A stretch of DNA of 64,000 nucleotides from Roseivivax sp. GX 12232 (lineage in GTDB: Bacteria > Pseudomonadota > Alphaproteobacteria > Rhodobacterales > Rhodobacteraceae): contig NZ_JAJSEC010000002.1 in assembly GCF_021272185.1 (NCBI RefSeq), positions 485,187-549,186 on the forward strand. The letters are read 5' to 3'. Under the pieces are notes generated by a model that was not told the DNA's origin, searched no databases, and saw only the letters and a program-made list of their open reading frames with translations. This document shows, one piece after another, positions 1-8,026 of the stretch; position 1 is the first letter of the stretch, and each line of letters opens with the position of its first letter. A program made the translations under genes and the position numbers.

Positions 1-321
1 CACCAGGGTGCTGCCCTGGGGCACGATCTCGACGCTTTCGAACAGCCCCGAGTTCTGCAGGTTCTGGAAGGCACTGTTGAGTTGGGCGGCCGACACCGGC
101 TCACCGCGGGGAATGCCCGCGTAGCTCAGGATCGTGCCCGACTCGATTCTCTGGGCGCCCTCGATCTGCACAGAATTGAAGACGAAACTCTGCGCCACGG
201 CCACTTGCGGCACCGCGACCATTGCGGTCGAGGCTGTCAGCGCAAAAAGTGCGACGGTCGAGGTTCTCGCTAGTTCGCTCAGCGCCACACCAAAGCAGCG
301 CGCGTTCGTCGTGATCGACAT
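1..321 (-). CDS. bamA: Outer membrane protein assembly factor BamA, N-terminal part (cut by window edge)
   Basis: BamA inserts beta-barrel proteins into the outer membrane. Only the first 107 codons lie in the window; the gene runs off the left edge. The ATG is at 319-321. A long signal peptide ends near residue 43 (VAVAQS), followed by the start of the first POTRA domain, where QIEGAQRIESGTI is typical of the family. A later stretch, LNSAFQNLQNSGLFESVEI, is also a POTRA hallmark. It is the last gene of the pyrH-frr-uppS-cdsA-dxr-rseP series, which is the usual order in alphaproteobacteria. The identification rests on motif and context; the barrel is not visible here. Confidence 0.93.
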   Translation of the reverse strand, partial: MSITTNARCFGVALSELARTSTVALFALTASTAMVAVPQVAVAQSFVFNSVQIEGAQRIESGTILSYAGIPRGEPVSAAQLNSAFQNLQNSGLFESVEIVPQGSTLV

Positions 322-406
322 CCCGCCTCGTTCCCTTCAGACATCCCTCGGATCGTCAGTACCGGGATTGCCGGGCCTTGTCAAAAGCCTGCGCGGGCTT
401 CGAAAG

Positions 407-538
407 TCATTGCAGGAGCGAGCCCAGGAGCGTGCCGAAGCCAAGCGCGACGACGATGGTCAGCACGTAGAGAATCCGGTCCCAATTGAGGTTCAGGATC
501 AGTCCCAGTCCGCGATATCCGTCGTGTATGGCCTGCAT
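407..538 (-). CDS. Small single-pass membrane protein between rseP and bamA (43 aa)
   Basis: This 43-codon ORF starts at the ATG at 536-538 and ends at TGA 407-409. The first 19 residues are polar or mixed (MQAIHDGYRGLGL...). Residues about 22-42 form one hydrophobic helix ending GTLLGSLLQ, so it is probably a tail-anchored inner membrane peptide. It lies on the operon strand in the otherwise empty gap between rseP and bamA. No strong Shine-Dalgarno sequence is visible. I do not know its function. The location suggests a link to envelope biogenesis, but this is inference. Confidence 0.6.
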   Translation of the reverse strand: MQAIHDGYRGLGLILNLNWDRILYVLTIVVALGFGTLLGSLLQ

Positions 539-637
539 GTCGGCGCCTTGATGCCCTTGGTGATGCCGGCCCCCGGGCCGGTCGAAACTCGGGCACCGAC
601 CCTAGGGGCGCATTTTGGCATAAATTGGGCGAAGCGC

Positions 638-672
638 GCGGGGGCACTTGCGGGGCCGCGGCCTGCCCCCGC
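638..672 (-). terminator. Hairpin just after rseP
   Basis: GCGGGGGC (638-645) and GCCCCCGC (665-672) form a perfect 8-bp inverted repeat with a 19-nt loop directly after the rseP stop. The following minus-strand sequence has only a weak AATTTA stretch, so it may be an attenuator or processing hairpin rather than a full terminator. Confidence 0.3.
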
Positions 673-2016
673 TCAGGGGCAGAAGAGGTCGTTGGTGATG
701 CCCAGGACCATGATCGACAGGATGATCGCGAGGCCCACCGACATCAGCACCCGCAGCGCCCGGTCCGAGGGCGGCTTCCCGGCGACCGCCTCGTAGGCGT
801 AGAAACACAGGTGCCCGCCGTCGAGCACCGGCACCGGGAAGAGGTTCAGAAGCCCCACCGCCGTCGATAGGACCGCGATGAACCAGATAAAGTTCGTGGT
901 GCCCTGGCTGGCCATGGAGCCGCTGGTCTCGGCGATGCCGATCGGCCCCGAGAGATTGCAGGTCGAGATCGCCCCGGTGATCATGTGCCAGAGCCCCGAG
1001 ATCGAGCCCTGGATGATCGCGCCGGTCTGGCTCACGCCCGAGAGGAAGGCGGTGCCCGGCCCCGGCGCCTCGGTCGCGGGCTCGAAGAACATCCCGCCGA
1101 CGATGCCGATGCGGTAGACCGTTCGGAAGGAATTGTCGGGCTGCGGCTCGTCGGTGCGGCGCGGGGTCAGCGTGGTCTCGATCACCTCGCCGTCGCGCCA
1201 GATCTCGAGGTCGAGCGGCGCGCCCTCGGAACCTTCGACCCGCTCGCGCAGCTGCTCGAAGGCGAAGACCTCGGTGCCGTCGATGGTCAGGATCACGTCG
1301 CCCTGCCGGAAGCCCGCGTCGTCGGCGGCCGAGCGCGGCACCACCGAGGTCGCGATCGGCGGGTAGACGTAGGGCCCGTCGACCACCAGCCGCTCGCCGC
1401 CGCGCTGCACGGTGTAATCCAGCACCGGCTCGAGCGGCAGTTCGTCCAGGAAGCTCTCGAAGGTGGTGGAACTGTCGAAGCTCGGCGGCACATTGCCCGC
1501 GATCTCGACGATCTCGTCGCCGGGTTCGAGCTGTTGCACCGAAGGCAGCGGGCGCAGATCGCCCACGGTGATTGGCTCGGAGACCACGCCGCGCGCCATG
1601 AAGACGCCGGTGAAGACCAGGATCGACAGGATGAAGTTGAAGACCGGCCCCGCCGCCACCGTCGCCGCCCGCGCCCAGAGCGGCGCGCCGTTCATGGTGC
1701 GGCGCTTCTCGGCCTCGCTCAGCTCCTGCATGGCGGCGTCGTCCTTGCCGCCCGAAGCATTGGCGTCACCGCGGAACTTCACGTAGCCGCCAAGCGGGAA
1801 AAGCGCGACCTGCCAACGGGTTCCACGCTTGTCTTCGCGCGCGTAGATCACCGGCCCGAAGCCCAGCGAGAAGACATCGGCGTCGATCCCCGACCAGCGC
1901 CCGACGATGTAATGGCCGTATTCGTGGATCGCCACGATCACCGAAAGCGCCACGACAAAAGCCAGGAGCGTCCAGAGCAGCCCGCCGAACTGCGGAATCA
2001 AAGTCACGAAATCCAA
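673..2016 (-). CDS. rseP: Site-2 intramembrane zinc protease RseP
   Basis: RseP cleaves anti-sigma factors and leftover signal peptides within the inner membrane. The 447-residue product has the zinc motif HEYGH (H31, E32, H35) in its first membrane helix. Two PDZ-like regions fill the middle (around residues 120-310), and a C-terminal LDGGH motif supplies the third zinc ligand region. The start is TTG at 2014-2016, 8-10 bases after a GAGGGGG ribosome-binding site; a GTG at 2005-2007 is an alternative. It follows dxr by 14 bases and precedes bamA, a conserved order that ties it to envelope stress control. Confidence 0.95.
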   Translation of the reverse strand: MDFVTLIPQFGGLLWTLLAFVVALSVIVAIHEYGHYIVGRWSGIDADVFSLGFGPVIYAREDKRGTRWQVALFPLGGYVKFRGDANASGGKDDAAMQELSEAEKRRTMNGAPLWARAATVAAGPVFNFILSILVFTGVFMARGVVSEPITVGDLRPLPSVQQLEPGDEIVEIAGNVPPSFDSSTTFESFLDELPLEPVLDYTVQRGGERLVVDGPYVYPPIATSVVPRSAADDAGFRQGDVILTIDGTEVFAFEQLRERVEGSEGAPLDLEIWRDGEVIETTLTPRRTDEPQPDNSFRTVYRIGIVGGMFFEPATEAPGPGTAFLSGVSQTGAIIQGSISGLWHMITGAISTCNLSGPIGIAETSGSMASQGTTNFIWFIAVLSTAVGLLNLFPVPVLDGGHLCFYAYEAVAGKPPSDRALRVLMSVGLAIILSIMVLGITNDLFCP

Positions 2017-2030
2017 AACCGCGAGCCCCC

Positions 2031-3200
2031 TCAGCCTATGGCCTCATCCGCCGCTCTACGGGCGAGATCGTCAGCCTGACGCACCTTATCAAGTGTTACC
2101 GTGTCGAGATGTAGCCCGCCCTCCGCCGACATCCGCTCCAACACGCGTTCGACGACGGCGGCCATCTCGAGAAATCCGATCCGCCGCTCGATGAAGGCGT
2201 CGAGCGCGCGTTCCTTGGCGGCGTTGAAGACCGCGCCGGCAAGGCCGCCGGTCTCCATCACCTCGCGCGCGAGCCTGAGCGCGGGCCAGCGCGCCTCGTC
2301 GGCGGGCCGGAAGGTCAGCTGGCCCAGGCGCACCAGGTCGAGCCGTTCGACCGGCACCGGGCGGCGTTCGGGATAATGCAGCGCGAAGCCGATGGCATGG
2401 CGCATGTCCGGCGGGCCGACATGGGCCATGAGCCCGCCGTCGCAGAAGCCCACCAGCGCGTGGATCATCGACTCGGGGTGCACCACGGCTTCGATCTGCC
2501 CGGGCTCCAGGCCAAAAAATTCCCGCGTTTCAATGAGTTCCAGCGCCTTGTTGAACATCGAGGCGCTGTCGATGGTGATCCGCTGGCCCATGTCCCAGTT
2601 GGGATGGGTGGCGGCCTCCTCGGGCGTGGCACCGGCCAGCTTCTCCAGCGGCCAGTCGCGGAAGGCGCCGCCCGAGGCGGTGATCACCACCCGTTCGACG
2701 GCCGAGATGTCCTCGCCCAGGAGCGCCTGGAAGACCGCGGAATGCTCGCTGTCGACCGGGATCACGCTGCCGCCGCTGGCGCGGGCGGTCGCCATGACCA
2801 GGGCGCCGGCGCAGACCATGCTTTCCTTGTTGGCGAGCGCCAGTTTCGCCCCGCCCTCGAGGGCCGCGAGCCCCGGCGCGAGCCCGGCGGCGCCGACGAT
2901 GGCCGACATCACCCAGTCGGCGGGGCGGCGCGCGGCCTCGATCAGCGCGGCCTCGCCCGCGGCGGCCTCGACCCCGGTGCCCGCGAGCGCGTCGCGGAGC
3001 GCGGGCAGCTGGTCGTCATGGGCGGTCACCGCGACCTCGGCGCCGAGCCGGGCGGCGTCATGGGCCAGCCGCGCGACGTTGCGCCCGCCGGTCAGCGCCA
3101 CCACGTCGTAGGCCTCGGGGTCGCGGGCGATCAGGTCGATGGTGTTCTGCCCGATCGAGCCCGTCGCGCCCAGGATCGAGATGCGCCGCCGCTCCGTCAT
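2031..3200 (-). CDS. dxr: 1-deoxy-D-xylulose 5-phosphate reductoisomerase
   Basis: Converts DXP to 2-C-methyl-D-erythritol 4-phosphate with NADPH, the second step of the non-mevalonate isoprenoid pathway. The 389-residue length is normal. GATGSIG (residues 11-17) is the NADPH-binding loop, ALANKESMVCAG is the conserved linker, and IPVDSEHSAVFQ contains metal- and substrate-binding acids. ASGGAF and the HPNWDMG motif follow. It starts one base after the cdsA stop and sits in the lipid precursor block of the operon, next to uppS, which uses its downstream product. Confidence 0.97.
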   Translation of the reverse strand: MTERRRISILGATGSIGQNTIDLIARDPEAYDVVALTGGRNVARLAHDAARLGAEVAVTAHDDQLPALRDALAGTGVEAAAGEAALIEAARRPADWVMSAIVGAAGLAPGLAALEGGAKLALANKESMVCAGALVMATARASGGSVIPVDSEHSAVFQALLGEDISAVERVVITASGGAFRDWPLEKLAGATPEEAATHPNWDMGQRITIDSASMFNKALELIETREFFGLEPGQIEAVVHPESMIHALVGFCDGGLMAHVGPPDMRHAIGFALHYPERRPVPVERLDLVRLGQLTFRPADEARWPALRLAREVMETGGLAGAVFNAAKERALDAFIERRIGFLEMAAVVERVLERMSAEGGLHLDTVTLDKVRQADDLARRAADEAIG

Positions 3201-3201
3201 C

Positions 3202-4002
3202 TCAGCCGGGCCCCGCCAGCCCCGGCGGGAAATCGACGATCTGCCCGGCGAGCAGGATGAAGAGCGCCGCCCCGAGCATCCCGTCGAAACGGTCGAAGAG
3301 CCCGCCGTGCCCGGGAATGAGGTTGGAGCTGTCCTTCACGCCCGCGCGGCGCTTGATCGCGCTTTCGGCGATGTCGCCCAACTGGCTGGCCATGGAGATC
3401 GCGATGGAAAGCGGCACGAGCCCGTAATGCGCCTCGGTCAGGGCGGCGAAGACGGCCCCCAGCGCGCCCGCGGCGATCCAGCCCGCGACGGTGCCCGACC
3501 AGGTTTTCTTGGGGCTGACGCGGGGCCAGAACTTCGGCCCGCCGATCATCCGCCCGGCGAAATAGCCCGCGATGTCGGTGGCCACGACCACCAGCACCAG
3601 CCAGAGCATCCAGATCAGCCCGAAGTCGTCGCGGTGGGCCATCATGCCGTAGCCCGCGAGCAGGATCAGCGCCGCGAAGACCGCGTAGGTCACCCCGCCG
3701 CGCTGCATCTGGCCGAAGCCCAGCATGGCCGGGGCAAGCAGCAGCGGCATGGCGGTGGTCGCGGGCACCTCTCCGGCGACCAGCACCGCGATGCCCGCTG
3801 CGGCGCCCAGGACGCGCGGGGTGCGCACCCGGTCGCTGTCGAGCATGCCGACCAGCTCCCAGATCATCACCCCGGAGACCAGCGCGATCAGGACGTGAAA
3901 GGTAAAGCCGCCGATCCAGACCGCGGCCAGGCCGACCGCGACCAGCACGACCCCCGAGACAAAGCGTTCGCCAAGATCGTTCCAGCGCGCCCTGGGGCTC
4001 AT
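3202..4002 (-). CDS. cdsA: Phosphatidate cytidylyltransferase
   Basis: Makes CDP-diacylglycerol from phosphatidate and CTP in the inner membrane. From the ATG at 4000-4002 the product is 266 residues with about seven membrane helices. The C-terminal CdsA signature is present: SQLGDIAESAIKRR, then DSSNLIPGHGG and FDRFDG. The chosen start overlaps the uppS stop as ATGA, pointing to translational coupling. The reading frame continues upstream inside uppS, but that part is not CdsA-like. Confidence 0.96.
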   Translation of the reverse strand: MSPRARWNDLGERFVSGVVLVAVGLAAVWIGGFTFHVLIALVSGVMIWELVGMLDSDRVRTPRVLGAAAGIAVLVAGEVPATTAMPLLLAPAMLGFGQMQRGGVTYAVFAALILLAGYGMMAHRDDFGLIWMLWLVLVVVATDIAGYFAGRMIGGPKFWPRVSPKKTWSGTVAGWIAAGALGAVFAALTEAHYGLVPLSIAISMASQLGDIAESAIKRRAGVKDSSNLIPGHGGLFDRFDGMLGAALFILLAGQIVDFPPGLAGPG

Positions 4003-4724
4003 GCAGGCACCGCGCCGTAGCGTCTTTCGCGCTTGCCGAAGGAGCGCGTCAGCCCGGCGAATTCCTCGGCGGTGAAATCCGGCCAGAGCGTGTCGACGAA
4101 CTCGTATTCGGAGTAAGCCGACTGCCAGAGCAGGAAGTTCGAGATCCGCGCCTCGCCGCTGGTGCGGATCACCAGGTCGGGGTCGGGCAGCAGGCAGGTG
4201 TCGAGGTAACGCGGCAGGGTCTCCTCGCCGACCTCCTCGGGGGCGAGCTTGCCCTGGGCCACGTCCTCGGCCAGGCGCCGGGTGGCACGGGCAACCTCGT
4301 CGCGGCCGCCGTAGTTCAGCGCGATGGTGAGATTGGTGCCGGTGCAATGCGCGGTCATGGTCTCGAGCTCGTCCATCAGCCCGCGCAGCTTGGCGTCGAG
4401 CCGGAGCCGGTCGCCGATGAAGCGCACCCGCACGTCGTTTTCGCGCAGCGCCCGCGCCTCGCGCGCGATGTAGAGGCGGAAGAGGCTCATCAGCCCCGCC
4501 ACCTCGTCCTGGGTGCGTTTCCAGTTCTCGGTCGAGAAGGCGAAGATGGTCAGATATTCGACGCCGCAATCGGGGCAGGCCTCGACGATCTCGCGGACGC
4601 GGCGGGCGCCGGCCTGGTGCCCGAAAAGCCGCGGCCTCCCGCGGCCCTGGGCCCAGCGGCCGTTGCCGTCCATGATGATGGCCACATGCCGCGGCGGAGC
4701 GTCGTTTGTGTCTGTCCTGGACAT
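3999..4724 (-). CDS. uppS: Isoprenyl (undecaprenyl) diphosphate synthase
   Basis: Condenses isopentenyl diphosphate units into undecaprenyl diphosphate, the lipid carrier for cell-wall synthesis. The 241-residue protein has the cis-prenyltransferase motif MDGNGRWA with catalytic D19, followed by GHQAGA, FAFSTENWKR and the C-terminal RTSGEARISNFLLWQ and ELVFD-type segment (here YSEYEFVDTLWPDF). The start is ATG. It overlaps cdsA by ATGA and lies 41 bases after frr. Confidence 0.97.
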   Translation of the reverse strand: MSRTDTNDAPPRHVAIIMDGNGRWAQGRGRPRLFGHQAGARRVREIVEACPDCGVEYLTIFAFSTENWKRTQDEVAGLMSLFRLYIAREARALRENDVRVRFIGDRLRLDAKLRGLMDELETMTAHCTGTNLTIALNYGGRDEVARATRRLAEDVAQGKLAPEEVGEETLPRYLDTCLLPDPDLVIRTSGEARISNFLLWQSAYSEYEFVDTLWPDFTAEEFAGLTRSFGKRERRYGAVPA

Positions 4725-4765
4725 CGCGTCGCCTCCTCGGCCGTAGCGGAACCCTCGCGCAGGTC

Positions 4766-5329
4766 TCAGACCTGCATGATCTCGCCCTGCTTGGTCTCGA
4801 GCGCTTCGTCGACCCGCTTGATGTAGTCGTCGGTCAGCTCCTGGATCTCGGTCTCCCAGAACTTCTGGTCGTCCTCGGAGATGCCGTCACCCTTGGCCTT
4901 CTTGACCTGGTCCATGCCGTCGCGGCGCACGTTGCGGATCGCGACGCGGGCGCTTTCGGCGTATTGGCCGGCGACCTTGCCGAGCTCGCGGCGGCGTTCC
5001 TCGTTCAGCTCGGGGATCGGCAGCATGATGATCGTGCCGTTCATCTGCGGGTTGATGCCCAGCCCGCTTTCCCGGATCGCCTTCTCCACCTTGTTGACCA
5101 GGCTCTTGTCCCAGACGTTCACGGTGACCATGCGCGGCTCGGGGACGTTCACCGTGCCGACCTGGTTGATCGGCGTCATCTGGCCGTAGGCTTCGACCTG
5201 GACCGGCTCCAGCATCGAGGCCGAGGCGCGTCCGGTGCGGAGCGAGGCGAACTCGGTGCGAAGATTGCTCATCGCGCCGTCCATCCGGCGTTTCAGGTCG
5301 TCGGTATCAAGCTCGAAATCGTCTGACAT
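4766..5329 (-). CDS. frr: Ribosome recycling factor
   Basis: RRF splits post-termination ribosomes together with EF-G. The 187-residue length matches the family. Recognisable segments are [20 protein letters not shown] near residues 31-50, [19 protein letters not shown], then [11 protein letters not shown] and a C-terminal three-helix region ending in GEIMQV. It is the second gene of the operon after pyrH, which is the standard order. The start is ATG; a purine-rich GGAGGAAGAAAA tract lies about 30 bases upstream and is rather far for a normal ribosome-binding site. Confidence 0.97.
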   Translation of the reverse strand: MSDDFELDTDDLKRRMDGAMSNLRTEFASLRTGRASASMLEPVQVEAYGQMTPINQVGTVNVPEPRMVTVNVWDKSLVNKVEKAIRESGLGINPQMNGTIIMLPIPELNEERRRELGKVAGQYAESARVAIRNVRRDGMDQVKKAKGDGISEDDQKFWETEIQELTDDYIKRVDEALETKQGEIMQV

Positions 5330-5446
5330 GGTAAAGTGCCCGCTCGGATGATTTTTTCTTCCTCCCGCCTTCTAGGACAGGCAGGGGCGGATGTATAGGC
5401 ATTTGCCGCAAATCCGGGCCCGCCAAGGGCCCGCCCGCGGCCCCGC

Positions 5447-6178
5447 TCAGCCCTGCACGCGGGTGTAGGTTCCCTTGCCCGCGAGGATGCCCCGGAAGCC
5501 GCCCGGCTCATCGAGCGAGAAGACGATGATCGGCAGGTTGTTGTCCCGCGCCAGCGCGATGGCGGAGGCATCCATGACCTTCAGGTGCTTGGCCAGGCAG
5601 TCGTCGAAGGAGACCGTCTCGTAGCGCACCGCATCGGGGTGCTGCATCGGATCCTTGTCGTAGACGCCGTCGACCTTGGTGCCCTTGAAGATCGCCTCGC
5701 AGGCCATCTCGTTGGCGCGCAGCGTGGCCGCGGTGTCGGTGGTGAAATAGGGGTTGCCGGTGCCCGCGGCGAAGATGCAGACACGCTTCTTCTCGAGGTG
5801 ACGCACGGCGCGGCGGCGGATGTAGGGTTCGGCCACCTCGTCCATGCGGATCGCCGAGATCACCCGGGTGAAGACCCCGAGGCTTTCCAGCGCCGATTGC
5901 ATCGCCAGCGCGTTCATCACCGTCGCCAGCATGCCCATGTAGTCAGCGGTGGTGCGCTCCATGCCCTGGGCCGAGCCCGCGAGCCCGCGGAAGATGTTGC
6001 CGCCGCCGATCACCATGCAGATCTCGACGCCCATGTCGTGCACCGACTTCACCTCGCGGGCGATGCGCTCGACCGTCGGCGGGTGCAGCCCGTAGCCCTG
6101 GTCGCCCATGAGCGCCTCGCCTGAAATCTTCAGGAGCACGCGCTTGAAGGTGGTGGTGTGCTCGTCGCTGGCGGTCAT
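5447..6178 (-). CDS. pyrH: UMP kinase
   Basis: Phosphorylates UMP to UDP for pyrimidine nucleotide synthesis. The 243-residue product belongs to the amino-acid kinase fold: KISGEALMG near residues 17-25, [10 protein letters not shown] for phosphate binding, [14 protein letters not shown], and [28 protein letters not shown] is a further family motif. It is the first gene of the minus-strand operon and is divergent from miaA, so the 100-base gap from 6179 should hold its promoter. The C terminus is followed by GC-rich repeats (GGGCCC twice) that may attenuate transcription before frr. Confidence 0.97.
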   Translation of the reverse strand: MTASDEHTTTFKRVLLKISGEALMGDQGYGLHPPTVERIAREVKSVHDMGVEICMVIGGGNIFRGLAGSAQGMERTTADYMGMLATVMNALAMQSALESLGVFTRVISAIRMDEVAEPYIRRRAVRHLEKKRVCIFAAGTGNPYFTTDTAATLRANEMACEAIFKGTKVDGVYDKDPMQHPDAVRYETVSFDDCLAKHLKVMDASAIALARDNNLPIIVFSLDEPGGFRGILAGKGTYTRVQG

Positions 6179-6278
6179 GTTGCGCTCCGTCCCTGTGGCG
6201 GTCTAGGATCGCGGCCATAGATGTCGGAATTCCCGCCCGATGACAATGGCGCGGGCCCCGGACAAAGGCTTTCCGCCG

Positions 6279-7166
6279 ATGATCGATCTTTCCGCGCTTG
6301 ATCCCCGCCGCCCCGTGCTGATCGCCGGGCCCACGGCCTCGGGGAAATCCGGCCTGGCGTTGCGCATCGCCGAGGCCCAGGGCGGGGTGATCGTGAACGC
6401 CGACGCGATCCAGGTCTTCTCGGACTGGCGGGTGCTGACCGCCCGCCCCGCGCCCGCAGATGAGGCCCGCGCGCCGCATGCGCTCTATGGTCATGTGCCG
6501 GGCCATGAGCCCTATTCCGTCGGCGCCTGGCTGCGCGAGGCCGCCCCCTATCTCGAGGCCGGGCCGCGGCCGATTTTCGTCGGGGGCACGGGGCTTTACT
6601 TCACGGCGCTCACGCGCGGGCTGGCGCAGATCCCGCCCATCCCCCAGGCGATCCGCGAGGAGGCCATGGCCCGGCTCGAGGCCGATGGGCCCGAAGCGCT
6701 CCTGCCCGAAATCGACGCCGAGACCGCGCGCGGCATCGACCGGCAGAACCCGATGCGCGTGCAGCGCGCCTGGGAGGTCCTACGCGCCACCGGCCGGGGG
6801 CTCGCCGCCTGGCAGGCCGACACGCCGCCGCCGCTTTTGCCGCTGGCGCGCGCCCAGGCCTTTGTGATCGGCGCCGACAAGGGCTGGCTCACCCCCCGGA
6901 TCGCCACACGCTTTGAGCAGATGATCGCCGAAGGGGCGCTCGACGAGGCAAAGACCAACGCGCCGGGCTTCACGACCGCCCTGCCCTCGGCAAAAGCCAT
7001 TGGCGCGCGCGAGCTGATTGCGCATGTTAGGGGCGAGATGAGCCTCGAGGACGCCATGACCCGCGCTATCATCCAGACCCGGCAATTCGCCAAGCGCCAG
7101 CGCAGCTGGTTCCGCTCGAACATGGCGGGCTGGCGCTGGCTCGACCCGGAACGCGCGGAGGCCTGA
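6279..7166 (+). CDS. miaA: tRNA dimethylallyltransferase
   Basis: Transfers a dimethylallyl group to A37 of tRNAs that read U-starting codons. [15 protein letters not shown] is the P-loop near the N terminus; [19 protein letters not shown] and [14 protein letters not shown] are diagnostic, and the C-terminal [13 protein letters not shown] is the tRNA-binding segment. I chose the ATG at 6279 (295 residues) because AAAGG lies 10 bases before it. An ATG at 6240 in the same frame would add 13 residues but has no ribosome-binding site. It is followed closely by an unrelated AraC-type gene (2-base gap). Confidence 0.95.
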   Translation: MIDLSALDPRRPVLIAGPTASGKSGLALRIAEAQGGVIVNADAIQVFSDWRVLTARPAPADEARAPHALYGHVPGHEPYSVGAWLREAAPYLEAGPRPIFVGGTGLYFTALTRGLAQIPPIPQAIREEAMARLEADGPEALLPEIDAETARGIDRQNPMRVQRAWEVLRATGRGLAAWQADTPPPLLPLARAQAFVIGADKGWLTPRIATRFEQMIAEGALDEAKTNAPGFTTALPSAKAIGARELIAHVRGEMSLEDAMTRAIIQTRQFAKRQRSWFRSNMAGWRWLDPERAEA

Positions 7167-7168
7167 GC

Positions 7169-8026
7169 ATGAGCGCCGGCCCCAGCTTCCTGCGCAAACC
7201 CGCGCGCATCCACGAGACCACGCCCGAGGCGGGCCCGGTGCGCTGCCAGAACATCGCGCAGTTCACCCAGGGCGCGCCCTGGCGGCTCTCGGACCTGCAC
7301 GACCGCGACACCGACCTGCTGATCTGGATCACCAAGGGCCAGGGCCGCGCCAATATCGGCGGGGTGATGCGCGGCTACGGCAGCCACAACGCGATCTTCG
7401 TGCCCGCCGGCACGCTCTTCGCGCTGGAGCTCGGCCCGCAGGTCCTGGGCAGCGTGATCGAGGCGCCCTCGGGCATGTTCGCCCTCTCCGAGCGGCGCCC
7501 CGAACACATCCGCTCGCGCGACAGCCTGGCCCAGGCCGAGCTCACCGCCGCGATCGAGGCGATGATGCGCGAGATCGGCCGCGACCGGCTTTACTTGCGC
7601 GACGCGCTTGGCGCGCATCTGCGGCTCGTCTCGGTCTGGCTGCGCCGCCAGCTCGCCGAGGGCACCGCCGACCGGCCCGACGAAAGCGCGAGCCAGCGGC
7701 TGACCCGGCGCTTCTCGGAGATCCTCGTGCGCGACTACCGCTCCGACCGGGTGATGGCCGATTACGCCGCGGCGCTCGGCGTGACGCCCACGCATCTGAC
7801 CCGCACCTGCCGGGCGGCGGCAGGCAAGACCGCCGCCGAGATGATCACCGAGCGCAAGCTTTACGAGGCGCGGGTGATGCTGGGCCGGAGCGAGCCGCCG
7901 ATCTCGGGCGTGGCCGAGGCGCTGGGGTTTCATTCGGCGGCCTATTTCAGCCGCTTCGTGCAAAGCCACACCGGCCAGACGCCCTCGTCCCTGCGGCGGC
8001 GCGCGCTTGGCGCGGGGCGGCCATGA
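7169..8026 (+). CDS. AraC family transcriptional regulator with N-terminal cupin-like domain
   Basis: A 285-residue regulator. The N-terminal half looks like an AraC sensing domain of beta-strand type (DLLIWITKGQGRANIGG, HNAIFVPAGTLFALEL). The C-terminal ~95 residues are the paired helix-turn-helix unit: MADYAAALGVTPTHLTRTCR for the first helix pair and ISGVAEALGFHSAAYFSRF for the second, ending HTGQTPSSLRRR. It overlaps the next gene, a solute-binding protein, by ATGA, so it probably controls uptake or use of that ligand. The ligand is unknown. Confidence 0.9.
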   Translation: MSAGPSFLRKPARIHETTPEAGPVRCQNIAQFTQGAPWRLSDLHDRDTDLLIWITKGQGRANIGGVMRGYGSHNAIFVPAGTLFALELGPQVLGSVIEAPSGMFALSERRPEHIRSRDSLAQAELTAAIEAMMREIGRDRLYLRDALGAHLRLVSVWLRRQLAEGTADRPDESASQRLTRRFSEILVRDYRSDRVMADYAAALGVTPTHLTRTCRAAAGKTAAEMITERKLYEARVMLGRSEPPISGVAEALGFHSAAYFSRFVQSHTGQTPSSLRRRALGAGRP

